Positions 1-10,000 of a stretch of 64,000 nucleotides of DNA are shown here, in pieces. Under the pieces are notes generated by a model, which was not told where the DNA came from, did no database searches, and was given only the letters and a program-made list of their open reading frames with translations. A program made the position numbers and the translations under genes. How positions within the stretch are numbered: the first letter of the stretch is position 1; each line of letters starts with the position of its first letter. This stretch comes from Bifidobacterium callitrichidarum (GTDB taxonomy: Bacteria; Actinomycetota; Actinomycetes; Actinomycetales; Bifidobacteriaceae), in assembly GCF_003129905.1 (NCBI RefSeq), contig NZ_QFFM01000013.1, positions 35,648-99,647 on the forward strand, written 5' to 3'.

Positions 1-417
1 CACGGCGAGGATGTCCTGGTTGGCGAGCACCACACCGTTGACGGCCTGGTCGAGCGAATTCATGGTGGTGCCCATCACGAACATGCCCCAGATGGCGTAC
101 CCGATGAGTCCCACCACGGCGTACGCCCATGGCTTGAACGTGTCCTTCATGCGGTTGGTGAAGGATTCGGCGCACCAGAGCAGCGCGAAGCCGACCACGT
201 AGGAGAACACGACGGCGATGAACACGGTCACAACCATCCACGGCACCAAGGCCACCACGGGGCCGCCGGTCTTCGGATCGGCGATCATATTGAGGTAGAA
301 GCCGGAGCAGGCGATGGCACCGACCGTCAGCGCGGTGCCTACGATGACCGCCTGTGCGAGCATGGTGGGCAGCGCGCCTTGTTCGACTCGTTCGACTTCG
401 GTCCAGCGTGACGCCAT
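1..417 (-). CDS. Membrane protein, truncated by window edge
   Basis: Reading leftwards from ATG at 415-417, an open frame of 139 codons runs off the left edge of the window. It begins MASRWTEVERVEQGALPTML. Hydrophobic stretches around residues 20-45, 52-80 and 95-118 look like three membrane segments. A GAGG-type ribosome binding site lies just upstream of the ATG. I do not recognise the family from this N-terminal part. It is separated from the tRNA gene by about 180 bases with no other gene. Confidence 0.75.
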   Translation of the reverse strand, partial: MASRWTEVERVEQGALPTMLAQAVIVGTALTVGAIACSGFYLNMIADPKTGGPVVALVPWMVVTVFIAVVFSYVVGFALLWCAESFTNRMKDTFKPWAYAVVGLIGYAIWGMFVMGTTMNSLDQAVNGVVLANQDILAV

Positions 418-600
418 GGGATTTGCCTCGTTTCGGGTTCGGATGCGATTACGACGAAGAACAGGGTAACGGGGTTATGTTTCGGGAATTTGCCCACATC
501 TTGCCCACACTATTCCGGATGAGGCAGCGATTCGCGGAACATGGGGGCGTCCGATCCCACTCGTATAAGGCTTCCGGCCATTCCGCGCGCCTTGTGAAAG

Positions 601-680
601 TGCCTCCAGCGGGACTCGAACCCGCAAGCCGAAGCGATCGATTTTAAGTCGACTGCGTATACCAATTTCGCCATGGAGGC
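601..680 (-). tRNA. tRNA-Leu (anticodon UAA)
   Basis: The minus strand folds as a class II tRNA. The acceptor arm is GCCTCCA/TGGAGGC with discriminator A, and the T arm is GCGGG-TTCGAGT-CCCGC. The anticodon stem GTCGA/TCGAT encloses loop CTTAAAA, giving anticodon TAA. The variable arm is short. CCA is not encoded. Confidence 0.96.
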
Positions 681-712
681 GTTGGCCCGTGGGCCAACCG
701 TTTCATTGTACG

Positions 713-1714
713 CTATCGCGCGAGCAGGCGGCGTCCGTAGTCGAGGACGATGCCGTCGAGCAGGCCGTGCTCGCTGGCCACGTACGAGTCGATGGGCTCG
801 CCGTGGTCGGCCGCGGCGGCCTCGCTCACCTTGGCGAGCACGCGGTTCCACACCACGGCGCCGCCGCCCACCACGTCCACACGGCCGGGGTGGATGGTCT
901 TGTACTCGCGACGTTCCGCGCGGGACATGTTGAGGAATTTGTCGTCCACCGCGTACGCCTCCTCAAGGCTCAGGCGGTGGCCGTCCACCACGGTGTGGTC
1001 GTATTCGGTCAGGCCGAGGGCGAGCGCGGTCATGGTGGTCACCGTGCCGGACACGCCGATGATGGTGCGCGCCTTGCCGGCGTCCACCGTACGGAACGCC
1101 TCGTCGATGTGCTCGTCCACGTCCTTGATGGCGGCGTCGATCTCCTCCTGGGTGGGCGGATCGGTCTTCAGGTGACGTTCGGTCATGCGCACGGAGCCGA
1201 TGTTCATCGAGAAGGCGCTTTGGACCTGCGTGGCGGGCGCGTTCACGCCGTCGCCGCCGATGACGAGTTCGGTGGAGCCGCCGCCCAGATCGACCACCAG
1301 GTATGGGGCCTTGAGTTCGCCGCGGTTGACCACGGAGGTGGCGCCGAGGAAGCTCAGGTCGGCCTCCTCCGTGCCGGGGATCACTTCGGGGCGCACGCCG
1401 AGGATGGATTCGATGCCGTCCTCGAACTCCTCGCGGTTCTCGGCGTCGCGTGTGGCGGAGGTGGCCACGAAGCGCAGGCCGTCCACCGGGTGTTCGGCAA
1501 GCACACCGGCGAATTCGCGGGCGGCCACGTAGGCGCGTTCGAGCGCCTCGTCGGCGAATCGGTGGGTCTTGTCCACATCCTGGCCGAGCCGGATCACGCG
1601 CAAGATGCGCGGCACCACTTCATGCATGCCGTCGGCGTCCACACGGGCGATCTTCAGCCTGATCGAGTTGGTGCCGCAGTCGATGCCGGCTACGGTCACG
1701 GATTCCTTGCTCAT
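713..1714 (-). CDS. ppx: Exopolyphosphatase, Ppx/GppA family
   Basis: The 333-residue protein starts MSKESVTVAGIDCGTNSIRL, and that N-terminal GxDxGTNSxRL is the phosphate-1 loop of the ASKHA fold. A second signature, LVVDLGGGSTELVIG, lies near residue 135. The family hydrolyses inorganic polyphosphate or (p)ppGpp; short actinobacterial members like this lack the C-terminal HD-type domain. The frame is open to 2014, but I chose the ATG at 1714 because the homologous N-terminus begins there and the upstream part overlaps the DUF501 gene. It is the last gene of the ftsB-DUF501-ppx run. Confidence 0.92.
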   Translation of the reverse strand: MSKESVTVAGIDCGTNSIRLKIARVDADGMHEVVPRILRVIRLGQDVDKTHRFADEALERAYVAAREFAGVLAEHPVDGLRFVATSATRDAENREEFEDGIESILGVRPEVIPGTEEADLSFLGATSVVNRGELKAPYLVVDLGGGSTELVIGGDGVNAPATQVQSAFSMNIGSVRMTERHLKTDPPTQEEIDAAIKDVDEHIDEAFRTVDAGKARTIIGVSGTVTTMTALALGLTEYDHTVVDGHRLSLEEAYAVDDKFLNMSRAERREYKTIHPGRVDVVGGGAVVWNRVLAKVSEAAAADHGEPIDSYVASEHGLLDGIVLDYGRRLLAR

Positions 1715-1748
1715 TGCCTTCTCCTTCGGGTCCAGTCGATGGACGGTT

Positions 1749-2315
1749 TCAGTCTTCCAGCGTGCAGCGGCACACGGACGGGTCGAACTCATCCTTGACT
1801 CGTTCAAGCACCAGATCGCCGATCGGGTTCGCGCCCGGTCCCATGACCAGCGACTGGGCCAGCAGGGCGTGCAGGCACTTGACGCGCACGGGCATGCCGC
1901 CGGCCGACGTGCCTTCGATGTGCTCCTCACTATCGCCGAGCCTGGCGGCCAGTTCGTGGCGGAACGCCAGATACAGTTCGTGGGCCCGTGCGTAGGCGGC
2001 GCGAAGCTCCTCATCAGCGGCGAGCATGTCGTTGTACTGTTGCATCACGCCCGCGGCCTCCACATGGGAAGCGGCCTTGACGGCTTCCGGGCCGGTCAGG
2101 TAGCAGGTGGTGGGGAACGGGATACCACCGGGCAGCACCGGACGGGTGATCACCGCCAGTGGACGGCCGCACACGCATCGGGCGCCCACGGCAACCATGC
2201 CTCGCGGATAACGGCCGAGCTGGCGCTGGACCAGATCGATGTCATGGTCGTTCGCGGGTTCGGCGAGCACGGCGTCCACGAGGGACACGGCCTTGGCGGT
2301 GATGTCGGTGGTCAC
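1749..2315 (-). CDS. DUF501 family protein
   Basis: A 188-residue protein with the DUF501 hallmarks: an N-terminal QLGRYPRGMVAVGARCVCG segment, then PFPTTCYLTGP, and a C-terminal region with HALLAQSL and GANPIGD. The CxC and later single cysteines suggest metal binding or a structural role, but no biochemical function is established. Start is GTG at 2313-2315 with a strong GGGAGGAAA ribosome binding site; the open frame extends further upstream but that part has no family similarity. It sits between the FtsB-like gene and ppx, the same order as Rv1024-Rv1025-Rv1026 in Mycobacterium tuberculosis. Confidence 0.88.
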   Translation of the reverse strand: MTTDITAKAVSLVDAVLAEPANDHDIDLVQRQLGRYPRGMVAVGARCVCGRPLAVITRPVLPGGIPFPTTCYLTGPEAVKAASHVEAAGVMQQYNDMLAADEELRAAYARAHELYLAFRHELAARLGDSEEHIEGTSAGGMPVRVKCLHALLAQSLVMGPGANPIGDLVLERVKDEFDPSVCRCTLED

Positions 2316-2374
2316 GGTTGGGTTTCCTCCCCTGATGGTCGATGATGGTTGATGCGATGGAAAGACTATGGGTG

Positions 2375-2974
2375 TCACTGTCCGCTTTGGTCCGCGCCGC
2401 CCGTGCCGGAATCGGCGGACCGTCCGGATGAATCGGACTTGGACTTGCTGGATTTGCCGGACTTGTCGGACGAAGACGAGTCGGATGCGGACGAATCGTC
2501 GGACGATGTGCCGGACTTGGCGTCGGTCACGGGCTCGTCGGCCTTTTTGAAGGCGTACGACAGTTCGCTGTACCACGGCAGGACGTTCTTGTCCGAGCTG
2601 GATGAGGAGTCGGACGAATCGGTGCCGGTTTCGGTGCCGGTCACTGCCTCCGGGTGCAGTACGCGGACCGCCTGCTCGCCGGGGAACACGAAGCCGAGTC
2701 GTTCGCGGGCTTGGGCGGTGATGTAGGCCTTGTCGTTCCAGCGTTTGATGTCGTTTTCCAGTTCCTGTTTCTTGGCGATCAGCGACGCCTCCTCACGCTT
2801 CAAACCGTTGAGTTCGGCGAGGTTAAGCGCGTAGGTGTGGAAGGTGGCGACCAGTTGGATGGTGCCGAGGGCCACGATGAACAGGGAGACGAAGAAGGCG
2901 ATGGGTCCCGCACCGCTCTTCCTCTTTTTGGCTTTTGCTGTGCCGGACTTGCCGGCTCGGGACTGCTTGCTCAT
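2375..2974 (-). CDS. ftsB: FtsB/DivIC-like septum formation initiator
   Basis: 199 residues. A lysine-rich cytoplasmic tail of about 30 residues is followed by one membrane segment (about 31-53). A coiled coil then follows (LNGLKREEASLIAKKQELEN), and the typical AYITAQARERLGFVFPGE motif of FtsB/DivIC proteins. The last 85 residues are a low-complexity Ser/Asp/Lys tail not found in shorter homologues. FtsB works with FtsL and FtsQ in the divisome. I preferred the ATG at 2974 to the one at 2998 because the latter lies inside the eno terminator stem. Confidence 0.87.
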   Translation of the reverse strand: MSKQSRAGKSGTAKAKKRKSGAGPIAFFVSLFIVALGTIQLVATFHTYALNLAELNGLKREEASLIAKKQELENDIKRWNDKAYITAQARERLGFVFPGEQAVRVLHPEAVTGTETGTDSSDSSSSSDKNVLPWYSELSYAFKKADEPVTDAKSGTSSDDSSASDSSSSDKSGKSSKSKSDSSGRSADSGTGGADQSGQ

Positions 2975-2981
2975 GACATAC

Positions 2982-3023
2982 GAAAATACCCGTCGCATTC
3001 GACCGAACGGATGCGACGGGTAT
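2982..3023 (-). terminator. Rho-independent terminator of eno
   Basis: Perfect 13-bp stem: 2986-2998 (ATACCCGTCGCAT) pairs with 3011-3023, with a 12-base loop. On the minus strand it is followed by TTTT. It lies 50 bases after the eno stop and only a few bases before the ftsB start. Confidence 0.9.
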
Positions 3024-3074
3024 CAGGATTCACCGGAACCTCACGCCTTCACGGGCGTTTTCGGTTCCTCGTGC

Positions 3075-4382
<1,308 letters not shown>

Positions 4383-4413
4383 TTAAACGGTTGTGTATCT
4401 AATGACAGTCCTA

Positions 4414-4442
4414 AGAATAGTGCGATTTGTGGACGTTGTGAA
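4414..4442 (-). promoter_or_regulatory. eno promoter (-35/-10)
   Basis: On the minus strand TTCACA (4437-4442) and TATTCT (4414-4419) are separated by exactly 17 bases. This predicts transcription starting near 4407, about 34 bases before the GTG. Confidence 0.7.
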
Positions 4443-4460
4443 CGACACGCCCAAAAATGG

Positions 4461-4474
4461 TGTGAGCGCTCACA
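4461..4474. promoter_or_regulatory. LacI-family operator upstream of eno
   Basis: TGTGAGCGCTCACA is a perfect 14-bp palindrome with a central CG, the form bound by LacI-family regulators. Its centre is about 60 bases upstream of the predicted eno start point, outside the core promoter. In bifidobacteria the LacI-type regulators AraQ and MalR1 are known to control central carbon genes. Assignment to either is inference. Confidence 0.75.
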
Positions 4475-4513
4475 TTCTTGTGATGCCACATTCGATAGCC
4501 GACCGGCCGTGCT

Positions 4514-5506
4514 TTACGCCACCCCGTTGAGGTAGTCGATTTCCTCCGTGCCGAGGTCCAACGCCGCTGCCTGGAAGGAATCACCGATCTCCTGCGGGTT
4601 GCGCGCCGAGGGAATCGTGAACAGGCGGGGGTACCGGGCAAGTTCCCAAGCCAACGTGACCCGCTGGTGCGAGCAACCGTGATGGGCGGCGACCTCACGG
4701 AAACGGTCGAAGCAATGCTCGTTGAACGGGTCGAGGAACCCGCCGAGCGGCGACCAGCAGACGAAGGCCAAGCCGAGTCGTTCGCAGGTGTCCATCGTGC
4801 CGTCCGGGTCGCGGTAGACCGGCGAGAACTGGTTCTGCACGGCCACTAGTCGGTCGCCGAGGATCTCGCGGGCGAGGGCAATCTCCTCGTTGCCCACGCG
4901 GGAGATGCCCACGGCCTTGGCCACGCCCGCGTCCACGAGTTCCTTCAGCGCGCCCATCTGGTCCTCGTAGGGCACCTGAGGGTCGTTGCAATGCGAGTAG
5001 AACAGGTCGAGGGCGTCCACGCCGAGGCGCTGGCAGGATTCCTTGGCGTTGGCGATCATGGTCTTGGGGCGCGCATCCGCCTGCCATCCGTAGTGGCCAT
5101 GGTTATCCAGCGTGCGCAGCCAGCCGGTTTTGGTGGCCACGAGCACATCGTCCTTCGGACCGTCCCATGAATTCAGGGCGTCGCGGACGAGGTATTCGCC
5201 GTAGCCCATGTCTTCCGGCTCGCCGGTGCCGGGTTTGCTGGGCAGATAGTAGGACCATGCGGTGTCGAGATAGCGTACACCGGCGTCAAGGGCGGCATGG
5301 ATGGTCTCGATGGCCTGATCACGGCTCTCGGGACGGCCTTCGATGGCGAGCGCCATGGTGCCCATACCGAGACGAGGAATGGTGAAACCGGCGAGGGTGC
5401 CGGTGTTGCGGGGCGCGACGGGCATTGCCTGCGCGCCGGTCGTTTCGGTTGCGTTGTTGGAAACGTCATCTGCGACGGTTGCGGAAACTTCGGTCATACC
5501 CGTCAC
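4514..5506 (-). CDS. Aldo/keto reductase
   Basis: 330 residues, an NAD(P)H-dependent oxidoreductase with a TIM barrel. Visible family features are the N-terminal GFTIPRLGMGTMA, the catalytic Asp/Tyr region YLDTAWSYY, the catalytic Lys in VATKTGW, the conserved His/Asn in YSHCNDPQ, then VQNQFSP and the coenzyme-binding IPSARNPQEI near the C-terminus. The first about 35 residues are a poorly conserved extension; ATG at 5497 is an alternative start. Substrate cannot be predicted. It is upstream of eno in the same direction but the intervening operator and promoter suggest separate control. Confidence 0.9.
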   Translation of the reverse strand: MTGMTEVSATVADDVSNNATETTGAQAMPVAPRNTGTLAGFTIPRLGMGTMALAIEGRPESRDQAIETIHAALDAGVRYLDTAWSYYLPSKPGTGEPEDMGYGEYLVRDALNSWDGPKDDVLVATKTGWLRTLDNHGHYGWQADARPKTMIANAKESCQRLGVDALDLFYSHCNDPQVPYEDQMGALKELVDAGVAKAVGISRVGNEEIALAREILGDRLVAVQNQFSPVYRDPDGTMDTCERLGLAFVCWSPLGGFLDPFNEHCFDRFREVAAHHGCSHQRVTLAWELARYPRLFTIPSARNPQEIGDSFQAAALDLGTEEIDYLNGVA

Positions 5507-5626
5507 TTAAACCCCGCCGCTGGACAGTGCCGTGCGCATTCACCGTATCGCCGATGCCACATCCAGCCGCCACTGTATAGGGCACGGACGTATGGTAGAT
5601 GGCAAGCGGCATGAGAGGAGATATCG

Positions 5627-6910
5627 ATGGCGGACGAGGACGGCGGACAAGCGGCGCGCTGCCCGCATTGCGGTGCAGAGGTGACCGGTCGAGGCAGGTT
5701 CTGCGCGAAATGCGGGCAGGCGTTGCCGCCGGAAGCATTGGCGGGCACCAATCCGAGTATGCAGGCCGGCGCGAGCGTTCAGGCGGATCGGCCCGCCGTC
5801 AATGGCGGTGAGTCCGTTCCGGGTCCCGTCCACTCCCCTACCCCTGTGCCGACGGTACCGCCCGTTCCGTTGCCGAATGTCGAGGATGCGCGGAACGCCA
5901 AGTATGCAAACAGCAAGGGCCCGAACCGGAAAATGGTCGTCATCGCCACGATCGTCACAGTGGTAATCGTGCTGGCGGCGATCGGCGGATTCGTGGCGTA
6001 TCGCATGGCACACGATCATGCAGTGGCCTCCTGCCAGGAGTCGGTGTTGCAGCTGAAGGACAAGCAGGCGAAGCTGAGCAAGATCATCGGAGAGGCGCAG
6101 CAGACTGCGGATGCGGCCGGTGCCGATTCGTCCGCTTCATCGACGCTTTCGGATGCGCTGGGCAAGGCGAAGGAGAAGGCCGACGCGAGCGTCATGTCAT
6201 GCTCGGCCGATCCGAAGACCGCGCAAGGCAGCGCCGAGACGCTGATCAGGGAGATCGGCGAGGTTGAAAAGACATTGACCGGGGCGGACACCGACCAGCA
6301 GAAGCAAACGCTGTCGGAGGCGAAAGACAAACTCAAGAGCGCCATCGACACGGCGACCTCGACGCTGAACTCCTCAGACGGCAAGGTGGACGACCAGGCC
6401 GTGCGCGACACATTGTCCAAGGCGTTGGAAAGCGCGAACACAACGCTCAATTCCGGCAAGACCGCCAAGGAGTTTTCTCAGGCCGCTACCACGCTCGATA
6501 CCGCTCGCAGCGCGGTCGAGGCCGCCGTGACCAAATGGAATTCCGAGGACGGCAGCCGTTGTTCGGCATATGCAGCAGATCTTTATGCCGGAGACATGGG
6601 CGGGCACCCTATTTTGTTGGCTGACTGCACCGTGCAGACGGTGGCGGGCCCCACTCCGGATACCACCATCTACACCATCGAAGCCGCATATGTTCCCGGA
6701 ACATTCCACAAGAATGCCGATGGTAGTGCGAGCTGGAGCGGAAGGGACCCTTCAGGCAACACCGGTACTTGGACGTATTACCCGACAGGTTCTATGGCTC
6801 CGGTACCTTCGGATATGGCTTCTTATTGGAGCGAACGCTTCAACTGGACAGCAGACCCCGTGCTAATCGGACCGAATGACGAGGTCTATTCCGGACACCA
6901 ATTCTCATAG
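5627..6910 (+). CDS. Zinc-ribbon single-pass membrane protein
   Basis: 427 residues. Residues about 12-30 form a zinc ribbon with two CxxC knuckles (CPHC and CAKC). A Pro/Val-rich linker follows, then one membrane helix near residues 104-126 (MVVIATIVTVVIVLAAIGGF). The remaining 300 residues are predicted outside the cell: a long Ala/Lys/Asp-rich helical or coiled-coil region, then a compact C-terminal domain with Trp/Tyr and two cysteines. Function unknown. It is monocistronic on the plus strand, between the minus-strand aldo/keto reductase and mfd. Start ATG follows GAGAGGAGATATCG. Confidence 0.85.
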   Translation: MADEDGGQAARCPHCGAEVTGRGRFCAKCGQALPPEALAGTNPSMQAGASVQADRPAVNGGESVPGPVHSPTPVPTVPPVPLPNVEDARNAKYANSKGPNRKMVVIATIVTVVIVLAAIGGFVAYRMAHDHAVASCQESVLQLKDKQAKLSKIIGEAQQTADAAGADSSASSTLSDALGKAKEKADASVMSCSADPKTAQGSAETLIREIGEVEKTLTGADTDQQKQTLSEAKDKLKSAIDTATSTLNSSDGKVDDQAVRDTLSKALESANTTLNSGKTAKEFSQAATTLDTARSAVEAAVTKWNSEDGSRCSAYAADLYAGDMGGHPILLADCTVQTVAGPTPDTTIYTIEAAYVPGTFHKNADGSASWSGRDPSGNTGTWTYYPTGSMAPVPSDMASYWSERFNWTADPVLIGPNDEVYSGHQFS

Positions 6911-6916
6911 ACCACC

Positions 6917-6945
6917 CCTCTTAGTCAGCTGCGCTGACTAAGAGG
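6917..6945 (+). terminator. Hairpin after zinc-ribbon gene
   Basis: A perfect 13-bp stem (CCTCTTAGTCAGC pairing with GCTGACTAAGAGG) with a 3-base loop, seven bases after the stop at 6910. There is no U-tract, so termination is likely but not certain. Confidence 0.65.
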
Positions 6946-7024
6946 CGATAGAACAGCGGCATGCGAGCCTGCGAATACCCATTTCACTCTGCCCTTAGCC
7001 GCTTAATTCCCCCGTCCTTGAGGC

Positions 7025-7076
7025 TGCTCCCCTCAGTCCGCGTTCGCGGACAGCTCCCCTCAGAGAGGGGAGCCAA
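7025..7076. repeat. Interspersed palindromic repeat, copy
   Basis: Two hairpins in tandem: GTCCGCG-TT-CGCGGAC (7036-7051) and GCTCCCCTC-AGA-GAGGGGAGC (7053-7073), preceded by CTCCCCTCAGTC. It is one member of the dispersed family seen at about ten sites in this window. It sits between the ends of two converging genes (the zinc-ribbon gene and mfd) and may help terminate both. Confidence 0.75.
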
Positions 7077-7088
7077 CAAAATGTGACA

Positions 7089-10000
7089 CTACTTGCGCGG
7101 CTGGGGGCGGTATGCCAGGTCGTCGAGGAGCTGGTTGGCCCACAGGACGATCTGGTCGGAGTTCATCGGGCCCTGGCCGAGCGAGCCGTTGAAGGGCGCG
7201 GGAACCAGCAGCTGGTGGGTGACCGGGCGGTACTGGGTGCCCTTGTAGATGCGGGCCATGCGCATCTGCACGGATTCGGGCGGGTCGATGCGGCCGATGC
7301 GCACGCGGTTGGACTGCGCCAGAATCTCCGAGACGCCGAGCTTGCGGGCTTTGAACTTCAGACGCGCCACGTCGAACAGGGTCTCGAATTCCACAGGCGG
7401 CTTGCCGTAACGGTCGGTGAGCTCCTCCTGAAGGTCCTTCAAGTCGGCCTCGTTGCGGGCGGAGGCGAGCTTGCGGTACGCCTCCAAACGCAGCTTGTCC
7501 GAGTCGATGTACTCCACCGGGATGGACGCCTCGATGGGCAGATCCACGGACACGGCGATTGGTTCGACGTTCTCCTCGGGCTCCTTGTACTTCTCCACGG
7601 CCTCGGAGACCATGCGCACGTACAGGTCGAAGCCCACGCCCTCGATGTGGCCGGACTGCTCGTCGCCGAGCAGGTTGCCGGTGCCACGCAGCTCCAGATC
7701 CTTCATGGCCACGTCAAAACCGGAGCCAAGCGCGGTGTTCTGTGCGATGGTGGCGAGTCGGTCGTGTGACTGCTGGGTCATCAGCTTGGCCGGATCGTAC
7801 AGGAAGTAGGCGTACGCGCGTTCGCGGCCACGGCCCACGCGACCACGCAACTGGTGCAGCTGGGACAGGCCGAAGCGGTCGGCGTGGTCCACGATCAGCG
7901 TGTTGGCGTTGGAGATATCAAGGCCGGTCTCGATGATCGTGGTGCACACGAGCACGTCGATGTCGCGATGCCAGAAGTCGCGGATGATCTGGTCGAGCTG
8001 CTTCTCCCCCATCTTGCCGTGGGCGATGCCCACCTTGGCCTCGGGTACGAGCGTGTGAATCTTGTCCGCCACATGCGAGATGTCCTGCACGCGGTTGTGC
8101 ACGTAGAACACCTGGCCGCCGCGCAGCAGCTCGCGGCGCACGGCCGCGGTGACCTGCGCGTCCTCGTAGGCGCCCACGTAGGTGAGCACCGGCAAACGGT
8201 CCTCGGGCGGGGTGGCCAGCGTGGACATCTCACGGATGCCGGTCACGGCCATCTCCAACGTGCGCGGGATAGGCGTGGCGGAGAGCGAGAGCACGTCCAC
8301 ATTGGTACGCAGCGCCTTCAGGGTCTCCTTGTGCTCCACGCCGAAGCGTTGCTCCTCGTCGATGATCACGAGGCCCAGATCCTTGAACTTGATCTTGGGG
8401 TTGAGGAGCTTGTGCGTGCCGATGACCACGTCCACCGTGCCCTCTTCAAGCCCGGTGATGGTCTCGTTGATCTCCTTGGTGGTCTGGAAGCGGCTCATGG
8501 CGGCCACGTTCACCGGGAAGCCCTCGAAGCGTTCGGTGAAGGTCTCGTAGTGCTGCTGCACGAGCAGCGTGGTGGGCACGAGCACAGCCACCTGCTTGCC
8601 GTCCTGCACGGCCTTGAAGGCGGCGCGCACGGCGATTTCGGTCTTGCCGAAGCCCACGTCGCCGCAGATGAGTCGGTCCATCGGCACGGGCTTCTCCATG
8701 TCCGCCTTGACTTCGTCGATGGTGGTGAGCTGGTCGGCGGTCTCCTGGTACGGGAAGGCGTCCTCCAATTCCTTCTGCCACGGGGTGTCCGGGCTGAAGG
8801 CGAATCCGCGGGCGCGCTGGCGGGCGGAGTAGAGCTTGATGAGGTCGTCCGCGATCTCGTGGACGTGCTTGCGGGCCTTGGCCTTGGTGGCGGCCCAGTC
8901 GGAGCCGCCGAGCTTGTTGAGCTTCGGTGCCTCGGCGCCGATGTACTTGCTGACCTGGTCGAGCTGGTCGGTGGGGATGAACAGCTTGTCCGCGGGGGCA
9001 CCGCGCTTGGAGGGCGCGTATTCGATGACGAGGTATTCGCGGGTGGTGCGGTTCGCGCCGGTGCCGATGGTGCGTTGGCGCATCTCTACGAACCGGCCGA
9101 TGCCATGCTGTTCGTGGACCACGTAGTCACCGGCCTTGAGCTCCATGAGGTCGATGGCCTTGCGACGGCGTTTCGGCGTCTTGGCCACGGCGACCGCCGA
9201 GGTGCGGCCCGTCAGGTCACGTTCGGTCAGCAGCGCGATTTTGGCGGCGTTGTCCACGAAGCCGTCGATGGCACGGGAGCGGACGGTGTCGAACGTGGCG
9301 ATGCCGGTGGTGTTGATGGCGCGCTTGAGCCTGGCGAGCGTGCCGGCGGCGGCCGCGGTGATGGTCACGGCGAATCCGGCGCTGATGAGGCCTTCGATGC
9401 CGCGCGTGGCCTTGGCCTCGTCGCCGCGGAATTCGGCCGGGTTCTGCGCGTCGAGCTGCACATGACCGGGCAGGGTGGCGTCCACGCCGAAGCTGGTGAG
9501 ACGGATTACGTCATGCTCGGAGTATTCGAGGGCGCTGATGGTCTCCTCGAAGTCCAGGAAGCTGGCCTCGTCGAAGCTGATGGGTGTGCCGGCGCCGTGG
9601 CCGGATGCGGCCACATGCCAGCTGGCGGCGAGGAACTCGTTGGCGGTCTTGGCCAGGTCCTCGGCGGAGCGGCGTAGTTTTTCGGGGTCGCTGAGCATGA
9701 TGACGGCGTCCTTGGCCAGCATGGAGCTCACCGGTTCCAGATGGTCCACGAGCGCGGGCATCAGCGATTCCATGCCTTCCACCGGAATGGCGTTGGCGAT
9801 GGATTCGAGCATGTCCTCGGCGTTGGGGATGGAGCCGATCAGGGCTTTGGCGCGTTTGCGTACGGCGTCCGTGAGCTGCAGTTCACGGCAGGCGGTGGCC
9901 CAGATGGTCTTGATGCCGTTGCCATAGGTGCGCTGGTCGGATGCGTGGAATTCCTTGATGGTGTCGATTTCGTCGCCGAAGAACTCGATGCGCACCGGAT

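Noticed and set aside
1715..2014. Upstream extension of the ppx frame
   Set aside because: It overlaps the DUF501 coding region and precedes the conserved Ppx N-terminus.
7025..7076. CRISPR-like repeat
   Set aside because: Copies of this sequence are dispersed singly over the window with no regular spacers and no cas genes.
7854..9677. Plus-strand open frame of 607 codons opposite mfd
   Set aside because: Antisense of a conserved Mfd coding region, with shadow-type composition and no ribosome binding site.
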